From positions 1 to 34,947 of IMG/VR virus record IMGVR_UViG_3300032069_000033: a stretch of DNA of 34,947 bases. One strand, given 5' to 3'. Position numbers and translations under genes: made by a program. The DNA is from a virus. The notes under the pieces are model-generated. The model was not told the DNA's origin. It ran no database searches and saw only the letters and a list, made by a program, of their open reading frames with translations. Numbering within the stretch: the stretch's first letter is position 1; every line of letters begins with the position of its first letter. Shown here piece by piece: positions 8,362-15,590 of the stretch.

Positions 8362-8796
8362 CTAAACTTCGTAATAAGAATACTCTGCACCGTAGACGAT
8401 CAACCCTCCAGCACTGAAAATGAAGATCTCTTCCTCAAGCGCAAGGTTCACGTCTCCCAGATCTGTTGCCAGTGCACCGCCGTCGTAGCGTGCGCGAAGC
8501 TCATCCAAGATTGAGTAGCATCCACGCTGTGCATCCGATTTGTCACGTAACGACGTCGAGCCGATCGAGAGAAAAAATCTCGGCTTCTTGATCCCGCTTC
8601 CTTCATCTGCCATCCGTTGATCCGGTTCCGGTTTGAGTCCTCCATATCTAAGCAAGACGAATGGCGCCAATGGCGTTAGGGCCATCAACGTTTTCTCATC
8701 GAACTCTGCCTCGTGTGTCTTCGCGAACCTAATCCCGCTAATGTGCGCCTTGATGTCGAGCATCCAGGGATCCTCTATTTTCGCGATTGGGATCAT
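8362..8796 (-). CDS. Mu gp37-like (DUF1834-type) tail terminator candidate, 144 aa
   Basis: The gene lies after the virion morphogenesis gene and before the tail tube genes, exactly where Mu gp37 (DUF1834) lies. Sequence marks are a short N-terminal helix (IAKIEDPWMLDIKAHI), LAPFVLLRYGG, and a C-terminal beta segment EEIFIFSAGGLIVYGAEYSY. Proteins in this slot usually cap the tail tube or join it to the head completion complex. Its ATG overlaps the TGA of the preceding gene by four bases (8793-8796). The family call rests more on position than on motifs. Confidence 0.6.
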   Translation of the reverse strand: MIPIAKIEDPWMLDIKAHISGIRFAKTHEAEFDEKTLMALTPLAPFVLLRYGGLKPEPDQRMADEGSGIKKPRFFLSIGSTSLRDKSDAQRGCYSILDELRARYDGGALATDLGDVNLALEEEIFIFSAGGLIVYGAEYSYYEV

Positions 8797-9374
8797 TCGC
8801 CTATCAGGAACCTCTGCAAGATCTCTCCAAACGTCTCCTGCGTCTCGGGCGGCATATAGGTGTAGTCGCGCTCCGGTATCGTGACTTCTTTCACGCTCAC
8901 GAACCCGCCGCCGGCGCCACGGAAGCGGAGATAGGGACTGTTCTTTGCCCGGATGATCCCGCCGAACGCCAGGATCCCCATGATCCTCGGATCCGTCAGA
9001 TGTTCCCGACCGACTGCAGTCGGTCCCGCCGCGACGGAATTCCCTTCGACTGCCGATGTCATCGAATTCATCAGCGTCCCGGAGTCACGGAGAGTCTGTC
9101 CTCCTCTCTGGACGGCTTCCTCACGGCTGTACTTGCCCGACTTGTATTTCAAATACGCTCTTCGCCTGCTGACATCCACGCGCCCCGATCGCGGCCAGCG
9201 GTTCGGGCGTCCGCCGACGTCGATGTTCGCCTTCATTTCATTCGCCATCAGAACGCCGATCTCAGCCAGCGGCTTCTGAGGATTCAGCGCGCGCTGCAGC
9301 ATCTCGCCTAACGTTCTCTGCAGTGCTCTATCATCCATGTATCCCACGGTTCGCGACTCACTGTTCACAATCAC
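8793..9374 (-). CDS. Phage virion morphogenesis protein (Mu gpG-like), 193 aa
   Basis: Resembles the phage virion morphogenesis / tail completion family (Mu gpG, P2 gpS). It has IGVLMANEMKANIDVGGRP, then WPRSGRVD, LRDSGTLMNSM and FGGIIRAKNSPYLRF, a pattern typical of that family ('L..sG.L..s', 'aiHqfGG'). It probably closes the head-tail joining end of the tail. A GTG at 9374 overlaps the preceding stop (GTGA). An ATG at 9338 (MDDRALQRTLGE) is an alternative start and would remove 12 atypical residues. Confidence 0.8.
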   Translation of the reverse strand: MIVNSESRTVGYMDDRALQRTLGEMLQRALNPQKPLAEIGVLMANEMKANIDVGGRPNRWPRSGRVDVSRRRAYLKYKSGKYSREEAVQRGGQTLRDSGTLMNSMTSAVEGNSVAAGPTAVGREHLTDPRIMGILAFGGIIRAKNSPYLRFRGAGGGFVSVKEVTIPERDYTYMPPETQETFGEILQRFLIGE

Positions 9375-9826
9375 AGGCTATCCAAGGAATCTTTCCCGAA
9401 CACCCGATCGTTCGCGCTGAATGTGCCTCCGGTCCTCTTCGTGTTTTCCGTCGGCACGACGGCGCCATCGATCACGGCGTTTCCTTTTGCCACGTCCTTC
9501 AAAAATGCGATCGCATCGTCATACATGTCACGGATCGACGTCGAGATCTCCCCGCCCAGGACGCCGATGCGCTTCTCATACAGCTTATAAATGGCGATTG
9601 CGACTGAGAGTTGCTTCACCTTTGCCGGGACTGGATTGAATGGCACAACGTATCGCCGGCCAGCATACGAATCGATGTCTGAGTCGGCCTCGGCGATCGC
9701 TCCGTCGACGACGCTTTGAACGACGCTCAAACCATCTTCACTCGTGAGCTGCTTGAGCTGCTCGACCGAGATCTTCGGCGGTGCGATGTCGCCGTCCTCT
9801 GAGCCAGTTTGTGTGCAATATGCCAT
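9371..9826 (-). CDS. Mu gp36-like head-tail connector protein (DUF1320), 151 aa
   Basis: The sequence fits DUF1320: an N-terminal YCT..., a SVEQLKQLTSEDG helix, then DSDIDSYAGRRYVVPFNPVP and a helical KQLSVAIAIYKLYEKR. The 'ID.Y...RY..P' signature is the hallmark of this family, which is found after the major capsid gene in Mu-like phages and forms part of the head completion/neck. It overlaps the next gene by four bases. The start at 9826 follows the hairpin-rich gap after the capsid gene. Confidence 0.85.
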   Translation of the reverse strand: MAYCTQTGSEDGDIAPPKISVEQLKQLTSEDGLSVVQSVVDGAIAEADSDIDSYAGRRYVVPFNPVPAKVKQLSVAIAIYKLYEKRIGVLGGEISTSIRDMYDDAIAFLKDVAKGNAVIDGAVVPTENTKRTGGTFSANDRVFGKDSLDSL

Positions 9827-9847
9827 ATCAATTGCCGATCATTGGTA

Positions 9848-9869
9848 GGACCGACATTCATGCCGGTCC
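9848..9869. repeat. Dispersed palindrome GGACCGACATTC-type, intergenic copy
   Basis: GGACCG and CGGTCC arms (6 bp, perfect) flank ACATTCATGC. The same core, GGCCGAC-ATTCTT-GTCGGTC, occurs inside the protease gene at 12794-12813. It lies in the gap between the capsid and gp36 genes. Confidence 0.6.
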
Positions 9870-9875
9870 AATAGT

Positions 9876-9905
9876 GGCCGTGCAGAGAGAAATCTCTGCA
9901 CGGCC
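9876..9905. repeat. Perfect 13-bp hairpin with GAAA loop after the capsid gene
   Basis: GGCCGTGCAGAGA and its exact complement flank a four-base loop (GAAA on the plus strand, TTTC in the gene-sense RNA). There is no T-tract, so it is not a classic terminator. It lies 43 bases downstream of the capsid stop and could protect the 3' end of capsid mRNA or lower read-through into gp36. The structure is seen directly; the role is inferred. Confidence 0.75.
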
Positions 9906-9948
9906 AGCCCGTCGGGAGAAGGAGAAGAAGCCCGAAGGGGGAATCAGT

Positions 9949-10992
9949 TCAGGCGTTGTTGATCTTGATCGAGTACGGCCACAACCCGAACGCAGCGTTG
10001 AAGCGTCCTTCAGTCGAGTATTGAAACTCTCCTCGCGTGAATACCGTCTCCGATGTCGGCTGATCCAGTGCCACCAGGTGCGGTCTGTCACGCATCTGCA
10101 TCACAAAGGGTCGAATGGCCGATCCAACATAGTCGAGATACCAATCAATCGTGTCGGTCAAATTCATGTCGACGCTATATGTGAACGCACCCTTTAGCAC
10201 GTTATCGGTCTGCGCAATCGTCGTCGCGACCGAGAGCAGCTCGAACATCCCTTCAAGATCGGGCGGACAGGTAATATGAAACTTCAGTTTGCCTGCCTGG
10301 CGGATGAAGGGTTTGCCCTGATCCGTTTTGAACTTCCGCATGGCCGCGCGAGCGGAACGGAAATCTGCCGTGATTTTGTCAATCGCTACTCCGGTCCCGG
10401 CCAGCAAATTGCTTTGCGCGCCGCTCTTGCCAGTCTGGTGATTTGCAGCATAAAAAGACTTGCCGTCGTAGATCACTATTCCGGTACCAGCCTCGCGCAG
10501 TTCAGACAACAGACTGTCCTGCTTTACCACGCCCTCTTCTGCAAGTTGTGCGATCTTGGGCCTGTACATGCCGAGGCGGTCGTCGTCGATGTCATCGCGC
10601 TTGACGCCGATCGTCACTTCCCATGACTTGTTGGGTACGGTATAATGAAAGCCTCCGACCTCCTTCACAAATTTGTCGCCGAGCCATTCGCGCATCGCCG
10701 GAGTGTCACCGAGCCACTGATAATCTTCCGCAGCGCCTGTCGATCCGACTTCCATCGCATAGTTGGGCCAGTTTGGCGGCATCGCGGCCAGGGTCTCATT
10801 GTAGATTGCGTTGAATGATTTCTGCAGGCTGGCGAGCGTGCCGAGACTAACGAGCCCCATTCCGACCGCTCCTGCTCCAAGTCCCAGCGACATCCACGCA
10901 GATCCGGCACTTGTCCCGGATGTGGTTGAGGCGAACACCGGCAACGTTAGCAAGATTGCCAGCATCGCAATCGAAAAAATCCGTTTCTTCAT
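9949..10992 (-). CDS. Major capsid protein (Mu gpT-like) with signal-peptide-like N-terminus, 347 aa
   Basis: The core matches the Mu-like major head subunit: SLQKSFNAIYNET, YQWLGDTPAMREWLGDKF, NKSWEVTIGVKRDDIDDDRLG and YDGKSFYAANH. These parallel Mu gpT 'YGWLGKFPTLKEWVG' and 'ISRDDFEDDNLG'. Mu gpT is about 305 residues; here the core is preceded by about 50 extra residues. The start is ATG 10992, 8 bases after AGGAG; a GTG at 10998 would be too close to it. The first 24 residues (MKKRIFSIAMLAILLTLPVF then AST) look like a type I signal peptide with a cleavage site after A21, followed by a second Gly/Leu-rich hydrophobic stretch. That is abnormal for a capsid subunit, which assembles in the cytoplasm. 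Confidence 0.88.
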   Translation of the reverse strand: MKKRIFSIAMLAILLTLPVFASTTSGTSAGSAWMSLGLGAGAVGMGLVSLGTLASLQKSFNAIYNETLAAMPPNWPNYAMEVGSTGAAEDYQWLGDTPAMREWLGDKFVKEVGGFHYTVPNKSWEVTIGVKRDDIDDDRLGMYRPKIAQLAEEGVVKQDSLLSELREAGTGIVIYDGKSFYAANHQTGKSGAQSNLLAGTGVAIDKITADFRSARAAMRKFKTDQGKPFIRQAGKLKFHITCPPDLEGMFELLSVATTIAQTDNVLKGAFTYSVDMNLTDTIDWYLDYVGSAIRPFVMQMRDRPHLVALDQPTSETVFTRGEFQYSTEGRFNAAFGLWPYSIKINNA

Positions 10993-11042
10993 TGTCACTT
11001 CTCCTATGATAGTGGTTGTTCTCTGCGCTCAATCCCTCAATG

Positions 11043-11079
11043 CCTCCCCCTTTCAATAGGGGGAGGTTCGGAGGGGGTC
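11043..11079. repeat. REP-like stem-loop repeat, copy F
   Basis: A perfect 8-bp stem (CCTCCCCC / GGGGGAGG, 11043-11050 and 11059-11066) is followed by TTCGGAGGGGGT. It fills the gap between the decoration protein and capsid genes. It has the same plus-strand orientation as the other copies. Confidence 0.75.
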
Positions 11080-11097
11080 GAAAACCAGCGTTCGCTC

Positions 11098-12039
11098 TTA
11101 CGTCTCGATGTAGACTGTGCCTTTCGCGGTCACGGTCGCATCCGTGTTCGCACCGCCAACCGTCAGTGATATGACATCACCGATTGCCACGACATTGAGG
11201 GCCGACGGTGTCGCGACATCTACATCACCAGCCGCAGAGCCGGCTTGCGTGATCGTCACGACTCCACCTGTGATCGCCACCGCGCCAATCTTCCCGGTGA
11301 GTGTCGCATCGCCGCCGGCAAGCGCAGCATCAATGACGGAATAGATCTTCTTGATCGTACCGGCGACAGGAGAGACGATCCGGTATACCTTTGCATCGGC
11401 TGCCTTCAGATCGAGCGCATGCAGTTCAAGCGTAACCTTGTTCGCCGCGATGTTCGCGCGTGCGGTAGCAGGGTTGGCCAGGTCGGACAGATTGTTTGCT
11501 GCGACTACATCGCCGTCTGCAGCCTTTGTATTCTTGAATTCGACCCAAACGCCGTCATCATCTACGGCTCGGATATAGCCGGCTGCCGGACGCGCCCCTG
11601 CACCATTGGTTTTTGCCACGGTCTGATCGTCGACGATATAGCATGTCTGGCCGAGTTCGGCAATTGTTATTTCATCCGCTGCGCCTGAATTGTCGCATTT
11701 GAATACGCCCTCACGGACCGAAACGGTCAGATCGCCATCCCCTCCATCCGTATTGTCCACGAATTGCTCCGAGATGCCGAGCGGGATCAGAGTGTTGTCC
11801 GCGGACCCTTTTACCGCGTAGCCGGTGGCATTCTTACACACTATGGCGCCGTGGAAGATCTTCGCTCCATCAGCCACACCATAGACGTAACTCTTGCTTT
11901 CTCGCGCTTCGAGCTGACGGTCCTCAGTGAGTACCGCCATCGCAAGTGGAAAGATCGGCAGTCCGGTGATCTTTTTCACCGCGAGAATGGCCAGCAACAT
12001 CACCATCATCACGATGAGAGAAATGATTTGAGGATTCAT
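11098..12039 (-). CDS. Head decoration-type protein with N-terminal membrane anchor, 313 aa
   Basis: The gene lies between the protease/scaffold and the major capsid gene. Residues 35-150 (AVLTEDRQLEARES, KIFHGAIVCKNATGYAV, IPLGISEQFVDN) resemble DUF2190-type capsid decoration proteins of Mu-like phages. The C-terminal part is a repetitive Ala/Gly/Thr/Val beta-rich domain (VSPVAGTIKKIYSVIDAALA, GGDATLTGKIG), like capsid fibre or stabilising domains. The first 30 residues (MNPQIISLIVMMVMLLAILA, then VKK) form a clear transmembrane helix. AAGGAG 7 bases before the ATG confirms this start, so the helix is part of the product. A membrane segment is unexpected in a virion surface protein. Confidence 0.75.
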   Translation of the reverse strand: MNPQIISLIVMMVMLLAILAVKKITGLPIFPLAMAVLTEDRQLEARESKSYVYGVADGAKIFHGAIVCKNATGYAVKGSADNTLIPLGISEQFVDNTDGGDGDLTVSVREGVFKCDNSGAADEITIAELGQTCYIVDDQTVAKTNGAGARPAAGYIRAVDDDGVWVEFKNTKAADGDVVAANNLSDLANPATARANIAANKVTLELHALDLKAADAKVYRIVSPVAGTIKKIYSVIDAALAGGDATLTGKIGAVAITGGVVTITQAGSAAGDVDVATPSALNVVAIGDVISLTVGGANTDATVTAKGTVYIET

Positions 12040-12122
12040 AACGCAACTCCTTTTAAGAAGTGAATGGTAAACCCTACTCCCGAATTTGAATCAATCCCGC
12101 ATTTCTCGCGGGTCCGCGATCG

Positions 12123-12761
12123 TCACTCCTGCTTGTTGTGCTTCTCAAGTTGCTCCTTCGTCACACCGAGCTTTGCTGCTATCTTGACATCCTCCGGCGT
12201 TATCCCCTTCGCCGCGATCGCCACATCGCCTCCGGTCGGGATCTTCTGCACCGGACCGATGATCGGCTGCTTGCCCCAAAACTCTTCGAATGCTTTGATG
12301 TCCTTCGCGAGGACCTTCTGCGCATCGACCCATTTCGGATCGTTCTTTTGCACCGGCAGGATCTTGCCGGCAATGAATGCTCCGTCGATGATCCGGTTGA
12401 ATTCGCGGTCGAAGTCTTTCATTTCAAGTGCCTGCACTCGCGCGGCCATTTGCGGAAGTTGTCCTGCACCGGCCTTTGCAACCACGATTGCAGCTTTGAT
12501 CTCTTCGAGGGTTGCTTCAGGCTTCAGCTCGAGCGCCTTCGCGAGCTCCGTGATGTTGCCCTTGGCAGCGACGACGGCCGCCTTCAGCTCCGCATCCGTA
12601 GCCTCGGCCTTCAGCCCGAGGGCTCCGATGACTTCGGCACGGCCCCCGATGATTTGCTGCGATGCAGTAAGATGCTGCTCGAGCTTCGCAAGGACCTCGT
12701 CCTCGGTCGCAGCCTCTGCGAGTTTGAACGTCGCGATCAGTTTTGCGATGACTTTCTTCAT
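12123..12761 (-). CDS. Nested scaffolding protein (Mu gpZ-like), 212 aa, internal start of protease gene
   Basis: An in-frame ATG at 12761 inside the protease gene is preceded at 8 bases by a perfect AGGAGG (12770-12775), stronger than the site of the full-length gene. The product starts MKKVIAKLIATFKLAEAATE and is Ala/Glu/Lys-rich and helical. It ends in a basic/amphipathic tail (TKEQLEKHNKQE), as capsid-binding scaffold ends often are. Mu makes gpZ by the same in-frame internal start within gene I, and the scaffold is expected in excess over the protease. Confidence 0.82.
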   Translation of the reverse strand: MKKVIAKLIATFKLAEAATEDEVLAKLEQHLTASQQIIGGRAEVIGALGLKAEATDAELKAAVVAAKGNITELAKALELKPEATLEEIKAAIVVAKAGAGQLPQMAARVQALEMKDFDREFNRIIDGAFIAGKILPVQKNDPKWVDAQKVLAKDIKAFEEFWGKQPIIGPVQKIPTGGDVAIAAKGITPEDVKIAAKLGVTKEQLEKHNKQE

Positions 12762-13526
12762 TGTTGACTCCTCCTGAGTTAGAAAGATCGTGGGGCCGAC
12801 ATTCTTGTCGGTCTTCTCTGTGGATTTGGACACAATTGGTTTTAACTCCGAAAAGAATGGTTGGTTTGTCAGCGCGGCATTGAGAAGCATCGCGCCAACC
12901 TTCCTGCCGCTCTTCGGATCGATCCCGTCGAGCGTAAAGACGGGAGAAAGAAATCGGTACTCTTTGTTGCGCAGATACTTGAGCGCCTGATCGGTCCATT
13001 CGACGGCCGCCCAGAGCCCTTCCTTCCCCTTATTGATGAGGCGTTTGATCCATCCGGCAGCCGGCGCCTGGTCGCCTGTCAGCGTCTGGTGCTCGTAGTC
13101 GATCACCAGGTCCCGGCCCAGATGGTTGAAATTGTCGGTCATCGCGGTGATGTCGCCCTCGGCGACCGTGAACTTCAGTTGCCGTAGCTTGCCTGTGTCA
13201 GGGTCCTCCTGCTGATAACCCTTCCACTCGCCGATCGGCACGAGCTGCACCTCGCTCATCCGGTCCGGAGATGATGCCATGCCCCCGAGATCGGAGCTCA
13301 TCACAAGGCGCGGCGAATTCTTCGCCACGGTAGTGTTTGGTTTCCTCTCGAGGTGCGGCGCCACGTTCTTCACGATCTCATCCCAGGAAGCCATGATGAC
13401 CTTCTCGTCCTCCGATCCATCCGCGGACAACGAAAGCGAGGTCCTGCAGATCGCATACGCGCTGGACTCGTCATGTCCCTGCTCCATAACGTGCGATACG
13501 CATCGATGTAGTTTTTCACTCGGCAT
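12123..13526 (-). CDS. Head maturation protease (Mu gpI-like) with in-frame scaffold, 467 aa
   Basis: The N-terminal 35 residues (MPSEKLHRCVSHVMEQGHDE then SSAYAIC) form a short motif commonly fused to phage proteases. The protease domain spans about 90-240 and has VQLVPIGEWKGY, then DLVIDYEHQTL (the D-Y-E-H element of Mu protease I) and GRKVGAMLLNAALTNQPFF. Such proteases trim the scaffold and sometimes the capsid N-terminus. The C-terminal 212 residues are a charged helical scaffold that also has its own start. The region between them carries the dispersed palindrome at 12794-12813, coding for about DKNVGPT. Confidence 0.88.
   Translation of the reverse strand: MPSEKLHRCVSHVMEQGHDESSAYAICRTSLSLSADGSEDEKVIMASWDEIVKNVAPHLERKPNTTVAKNSPRLVMSSDLGGMASSPDRMSEVQLVPIGEWKGYQQEDPDTGKLRQLKFTVAEGDITAMTDNFNHLGRDLVIDYEHQTLTGDQAPAAGWIKRLINKGKEGLWAAVEWTDQALKYLRNKEYRFLSPVFTLDGIDPKSGRKVGAMLLNAALTNQPFFSELKPIVSKSTEKTDKNVGPTIFLTQEESTMKKVIAKLIATFKLAEAATEDEVLAKLEQHLTASQQIIGGRAEVIGALGLKAEATDAELKAAVVAAKGNITELAKALELKPEATLEEIKAAIVVAKAGAGQLPQMAARVQALEMKDFDREFNRIIDGAFIAGKILPVQKNDPKWVDAQKVLAKDIKAFEEFWGKQPIIGPVQKIPTGGDVAIAAKGITPEDVKIAAKLGVTKEQLEKHNKQE
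12770..12775 (-). promoter_or_regulatory. Strong internal Shine-Dalgarno for the scaffold
   Basis: AGGAGG on the minus strand with an 8-base spacer to ATG 12761, inside the protease coding region. It decides the nested start. Confidence 0.8.
12794..12813. repeat. Dispersed palindrome GGCCGAC-ATTCTT-GTCGGTC inside the protease gene
   Basis: GGCCGAC and GTCGGTC flank ATTCTT. It shares the CCGACATTC core with the copy at 9848-9869. It is in frame and codes for part of the linker between the protease domain and the scaffold. Confidence 0.55.
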
Positions 13527-13546
13527 GGGAAATAACTCTCATTAGT

Positions 13547-13822
13547 TCATCCTTTGATCCGTTGTGAATCCCCTCGCCTTTTTCCCCACTTTATCAGTTT
13601 CTGGATGTCTCTGTCTTTCAGGATCTCCTGGATCGCTGTTGTGACAAGTTTGTTCACGACATACTCACGCAGCCAGGCGATCCTGAAGAGGATGTTGATC
13701 AGCGCCGTGACGAGCACGACGACCGAGATCACGTACACCTTCACGAGCTCGGTCCACTCCGGAACGAACATCACGCTCATCCCCACGCATGTGAGGGCCG
13801 CGACATAAACCTTCATTCTCAT
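13547..13822 (-). CDS. Holin-like membrane protein, 91 aa
   Basis: Two hydrophobic helices are visible (about residues 5-22, VYVAALTCVGMSVMFVP; and 27-47, VKVYVISVVVLVTALINILF). A basic, charged cytoplasmic tail follows, ending KWGKRRGDSQRIKG. The size and topology fit a small two-helix holin, which would permeabilise the inner membrane and activate the endolysin two genes upstream. The neighbouring endolysin supports a lysis cassette placed, unusually, next to the head genes. No family signature is recognised. Confidence 0.6.
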   Translation of the reverse strand: MRMKVYVAALTCVGMSVMFVPEWTELVKVYVISVVVLVTALINILFRIAWLREYVVNKLVTTAIQEILKDRDIQKLIKWGKRRGDSQRIKG

Positions 13823-13824
13823 GT

Positions 13825-14094
13825 TCAGGTCGCGGATTCACCGACCTCTGCCTCAAGCCGTTTGATCTCGGTGTTCAATTTGTGTAGGATCTTCATCTTC
13901 CGTTCGATCGTCTTCACGTACACAGAGAGCCGCTCAGGCATGATGTTCTGCACATACGCGAGATCGGCGTCCATCGGCTCGAAGTGCACCACGATCGCCT
14001 TTACCGCTGCGTCAATCTCAACGGAGACCGTCTGCCGTTGCTCCCGCAGCTCAACGAGCCTTCCCAGAATCATTTGCCGGTTTGTCGGTGCCAT
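13825..14094 (-). CDS. Small helical protein of the lysis cassette, 89 aa
   Basis: Almost entirely helical and charged, with two coiled-coil-like segments (GRLVELREQRQTVSVEIDAA and IERKMKILHKLNTEIKRLEA). It has no signal peptide or membrane segment. AGGAG lies just before the ATG at 14094. It sits between the endolysin and holin-like genes. It could be an antiholin or regulator of lysis, or a structural helper; no family is recognised. Confidence 0.55.
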   Translation of the reverse strand: MAPTNRQMILGRLVELREQRQTVSVEIDAAVKAIVVHFEPMDADLAYVQNIMPERLSVYVKTIERKMKILHKLNTEIKRLEAEVGESAT

Positions 14095-14108
14095 GTTCTC
14101 CTACCGTT

Positions 14109-14765
14109 TCAAAGTTTGTATCGTCTCATAATCGCGATGAGCTTGAGTCCATAGTCGGGATCCGTTGCATACCCATCGCTAGATAATTGGAGTGCGAACG
14201 CCTCTGGTGATTTCTTCAAGCGCGCGCTCGCGTACCTCGGCGACAGACTTAGATATTTGCCGTGCGTGACGAAACACTCTGATATACTTTTGTACGAGGC
14301 AAAACGCACAACCTGGCCTGTCGCAAATCCCCGGGCTTCCGTGTCCCGGATCTTCTCCCGTCGAAGCACGAATGACGAGTTCCCCTTGTAAGGCAGCACT
14401 GCGCTCAGTGTGTGCCCGAAATAGTTGCTGCAGCCTAAGTTGTTCCGTCCCCAGGACGATTCGATGGCCCATTGAGCGAGCGTCACTCCTTTCGGAATCT
14501 TGTATTGACTTTGGATTCGTTGAGCGAGAGCTTTGACGGTGTCGGGAAAGAATCCCGGCCGCGCGTCGGGGAGTTCGATGTGAGCGGAGAGCTGCGCCTT
14601 CCGTTCGTCGGCGATGTCCTCGCGCTGTGCGGTCCACTCGTCGATGAGGAAGTCGAGGGTTCGAAGGGCGATTGTATCTTCGTCGGGCGAGATTTGAATG
14701 AGCGCGAACCAAACCGCGCTTGCGATCCCAATGCCGAGGAGAAATGCAAGGAGAATTTTGCTCAT
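14109..14765 (-). CDS. Endolysin, glucosaminidase domain with N-terminal membrane anchor, 218 aa
   Basis: An N-terminal helix (KILLAFLLGIGIASAVWFAL, about residues 3-22) suggests a signal-anchor-release or tethered enzyme exported by the host Sec system. The catalytic domain covers about 75-218 and has the GH73/FlgJ-type glucosaminidase signature VTLAQWAIESSWG with the probable acid E102. It continues with LGCSNYFGHTLSAV, then FASYKSISECFVTHGKYL and YATDPDYGLKLIAIM. It would cut the peptidoglycan glycan chain. It is the first gene of the left late arm and starts directly after the leader-terminator module, with no obvious Shine-Dalgarno before the ATG at 14765. Confidence 0.85.
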   Translation of the reverse strand: MSKILLAFLLGIGIASAVWFALIQISPDEDTIALRTLDFLIDEWTAQREDIADERKAQLSAHIELPDARPGFFPDTVKALAQRIQSQYKIPKGVTLAQWAIESSWGRNNLGCSNYFGHTLSAVLPYKGNSSFVLRREKIRDTEARGFATGQVVRFASYKSISECFVTHGKYLSLSPRYASARLKKSPEAFALQLSSDGYATDPDYGLKLIAIMRRYKL

Positions 14766-14786
14766 TCATCGACAGTGCGTCGTGGA

Positions 14787-14839
14787 CAAAAAAAAGCCCC
14801 GATTCCTGATCGACTTTCGATCGATCAGGGATCGGGGCT
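14787..14839 (-). terminator. Rho-independent terminator before the left late arm
   Basis: On the minus strand AGCCCCGAT pairs with ATCGGGGCT and CCTGATCGA with TCGATCAGG, giving a long near-perfect hairpin (14795-14839) followed by a T-tract of nine. It lies downstream of the control operon and upstream of the endolysin start, so it either ends the former or attenuates the latter. Confidence 0.85.
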
Positions 14840-14858
14840 CCTTGTTATCGGATGACCC
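14834..14858 (-). promoter_or_regulatory. Conserved late leader element, left copy
   Basis: On the minus strand 25 nt, GGGTCATCCGATAACAAG then GAGCCCC, match the element at 27996-28020 at 23 of 25 positions. In both places the last bases form the 5' arm of a terminator immediately before the first late gene. A TATGCA lies 17 bases upstream, at nearly the same distance as the -10 box of the right copy, but no good -35 is seen because a REP-like repeat occupies that place. Confidence 0.7.
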
Positions 14859-14884
14859 GTCTTCCTTCCCTCTCCTGCATACGT

Positions 14885-14918
14885 CCCTCCCCCTCTACGG
14901 GGAGGTTAGGAGGGGGTT
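14885..14918. repeat. REP-like stem-loop repeat, copy E
   Basis: CTCCCC and GGGGAG arms around a short loop are followed by GTTAGGAGGGGGTT, as in copy F. It lies between the HTH gene and the left late leader. Confidence 0.75.
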
Positions 14919-14934
14919 ACATACCGTTGTTAAT

Positions 14935-15126
14935 CTACCTAGTCTTTTTGACTTTGTCAAGTCCCGCCGCCTGGATGCGCGCAATGGCGCCGTCAGGCAG
15001 TTTCCGTTTGCCGCGTGCTTCAAGCCGAGCGACATGCACCCGGTCGGAATAATTGAGCAGCTCGGCCAACTCGTCCTGAGTTTTACCCAGGCGGTCGCGG
15101 AGTTTGCGGAGATCGTTACCAGTCAT
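14935..15126 (-). CDS. XRE-family helix-turn-helix protein, 63 aa
   Basis: Small DNA-binding protein: NDLRKLRDRLGKTQDELAEL, then a recognition region LNYSDRVHVARLEARGKRKL, a compact Xre/Cro-type fold. AAGGAG lies 6 bases before the ATG at 15126, which overlaps the stop of the upstream gene. It is the last gene of the control operon and is followed by the terminator. It could be a second regulator (Cro-like) of the left promoter. Confidence 0.8.
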   Translation of the reverse strand: MTGNDLRKLRDRLGKTQDELAELLNYSDRVHVARLEARGKRKLPDGAIARIQAAGLDKVKKTR

Positions 15127-15575
15127 GGTCGCTCCTTAATCTTATCAGATATTGTTGCCAAGCTCTCAGTGACATGCGCCGGCATATTAACTATCGATCC
15201 AAGGCGGCCGAAAAATCCATCTGCGCCATATACTGTCCCACGGACCTTGTGATAGTCCTTCAGGGATTTGAGACCATTGCGCAATTTGACGGGTTTGTCC
15301 GTACGCGTGTCGATGATGCAGTCGGCATAGTATACGCCATCCGACCAGAGGATCCCCACTGCCAAGCCATCAGGCTGCCTGCATATCAACCAGCCATCTT
15401 GATAGCCGTAGATCACCATGCTCATCTGATTGTCGCCTTGCACCCAGAGTGCCCTGCCAGCTCTCGGCCGCTCGACCTCGATGGACCAGATCGGCTGACC
15501 GTAGCTTGATCGTGGATGATCGGTGGTGTGATGGGCAAGGATCGTCTTGCCTCGTGAGATCGTGATTGGTGTCAT
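15123..15575 (-). CDS. Unknown protein, 150 aa
   Basis: No family is recognised. The sequence is beta-rich, with repeated aromatic and Gly turns (VIYGYQDGWLICRQPDGLAV, GILWSDGVYYADCIID). It ends with a helical stretch, PAHVTESLATISDKIKERP. GGAGGA lies before the ATG at 15575. It overlaps the HTH gene by four bases and follows the 252-residue gene by 15 bases, so all three are one transcription unit. Confidence 0.6.
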   Translation of the reverse strand: MTPITISRGKTILAHHTTDHPRSSYGQPIWSIEVERPRAGRALWVQGDNQMSMVIYGYQDGWLICRQPDGLAVGILWSDGVYYADCIIDTRTDKPVKLRNGLKSLKDYHKVRGTVYGADGFFGRLGSIVNMPAHVTESLATISDKIKERP

Positions 15576-15590
15576 GGTCGTCCTCCTCCG

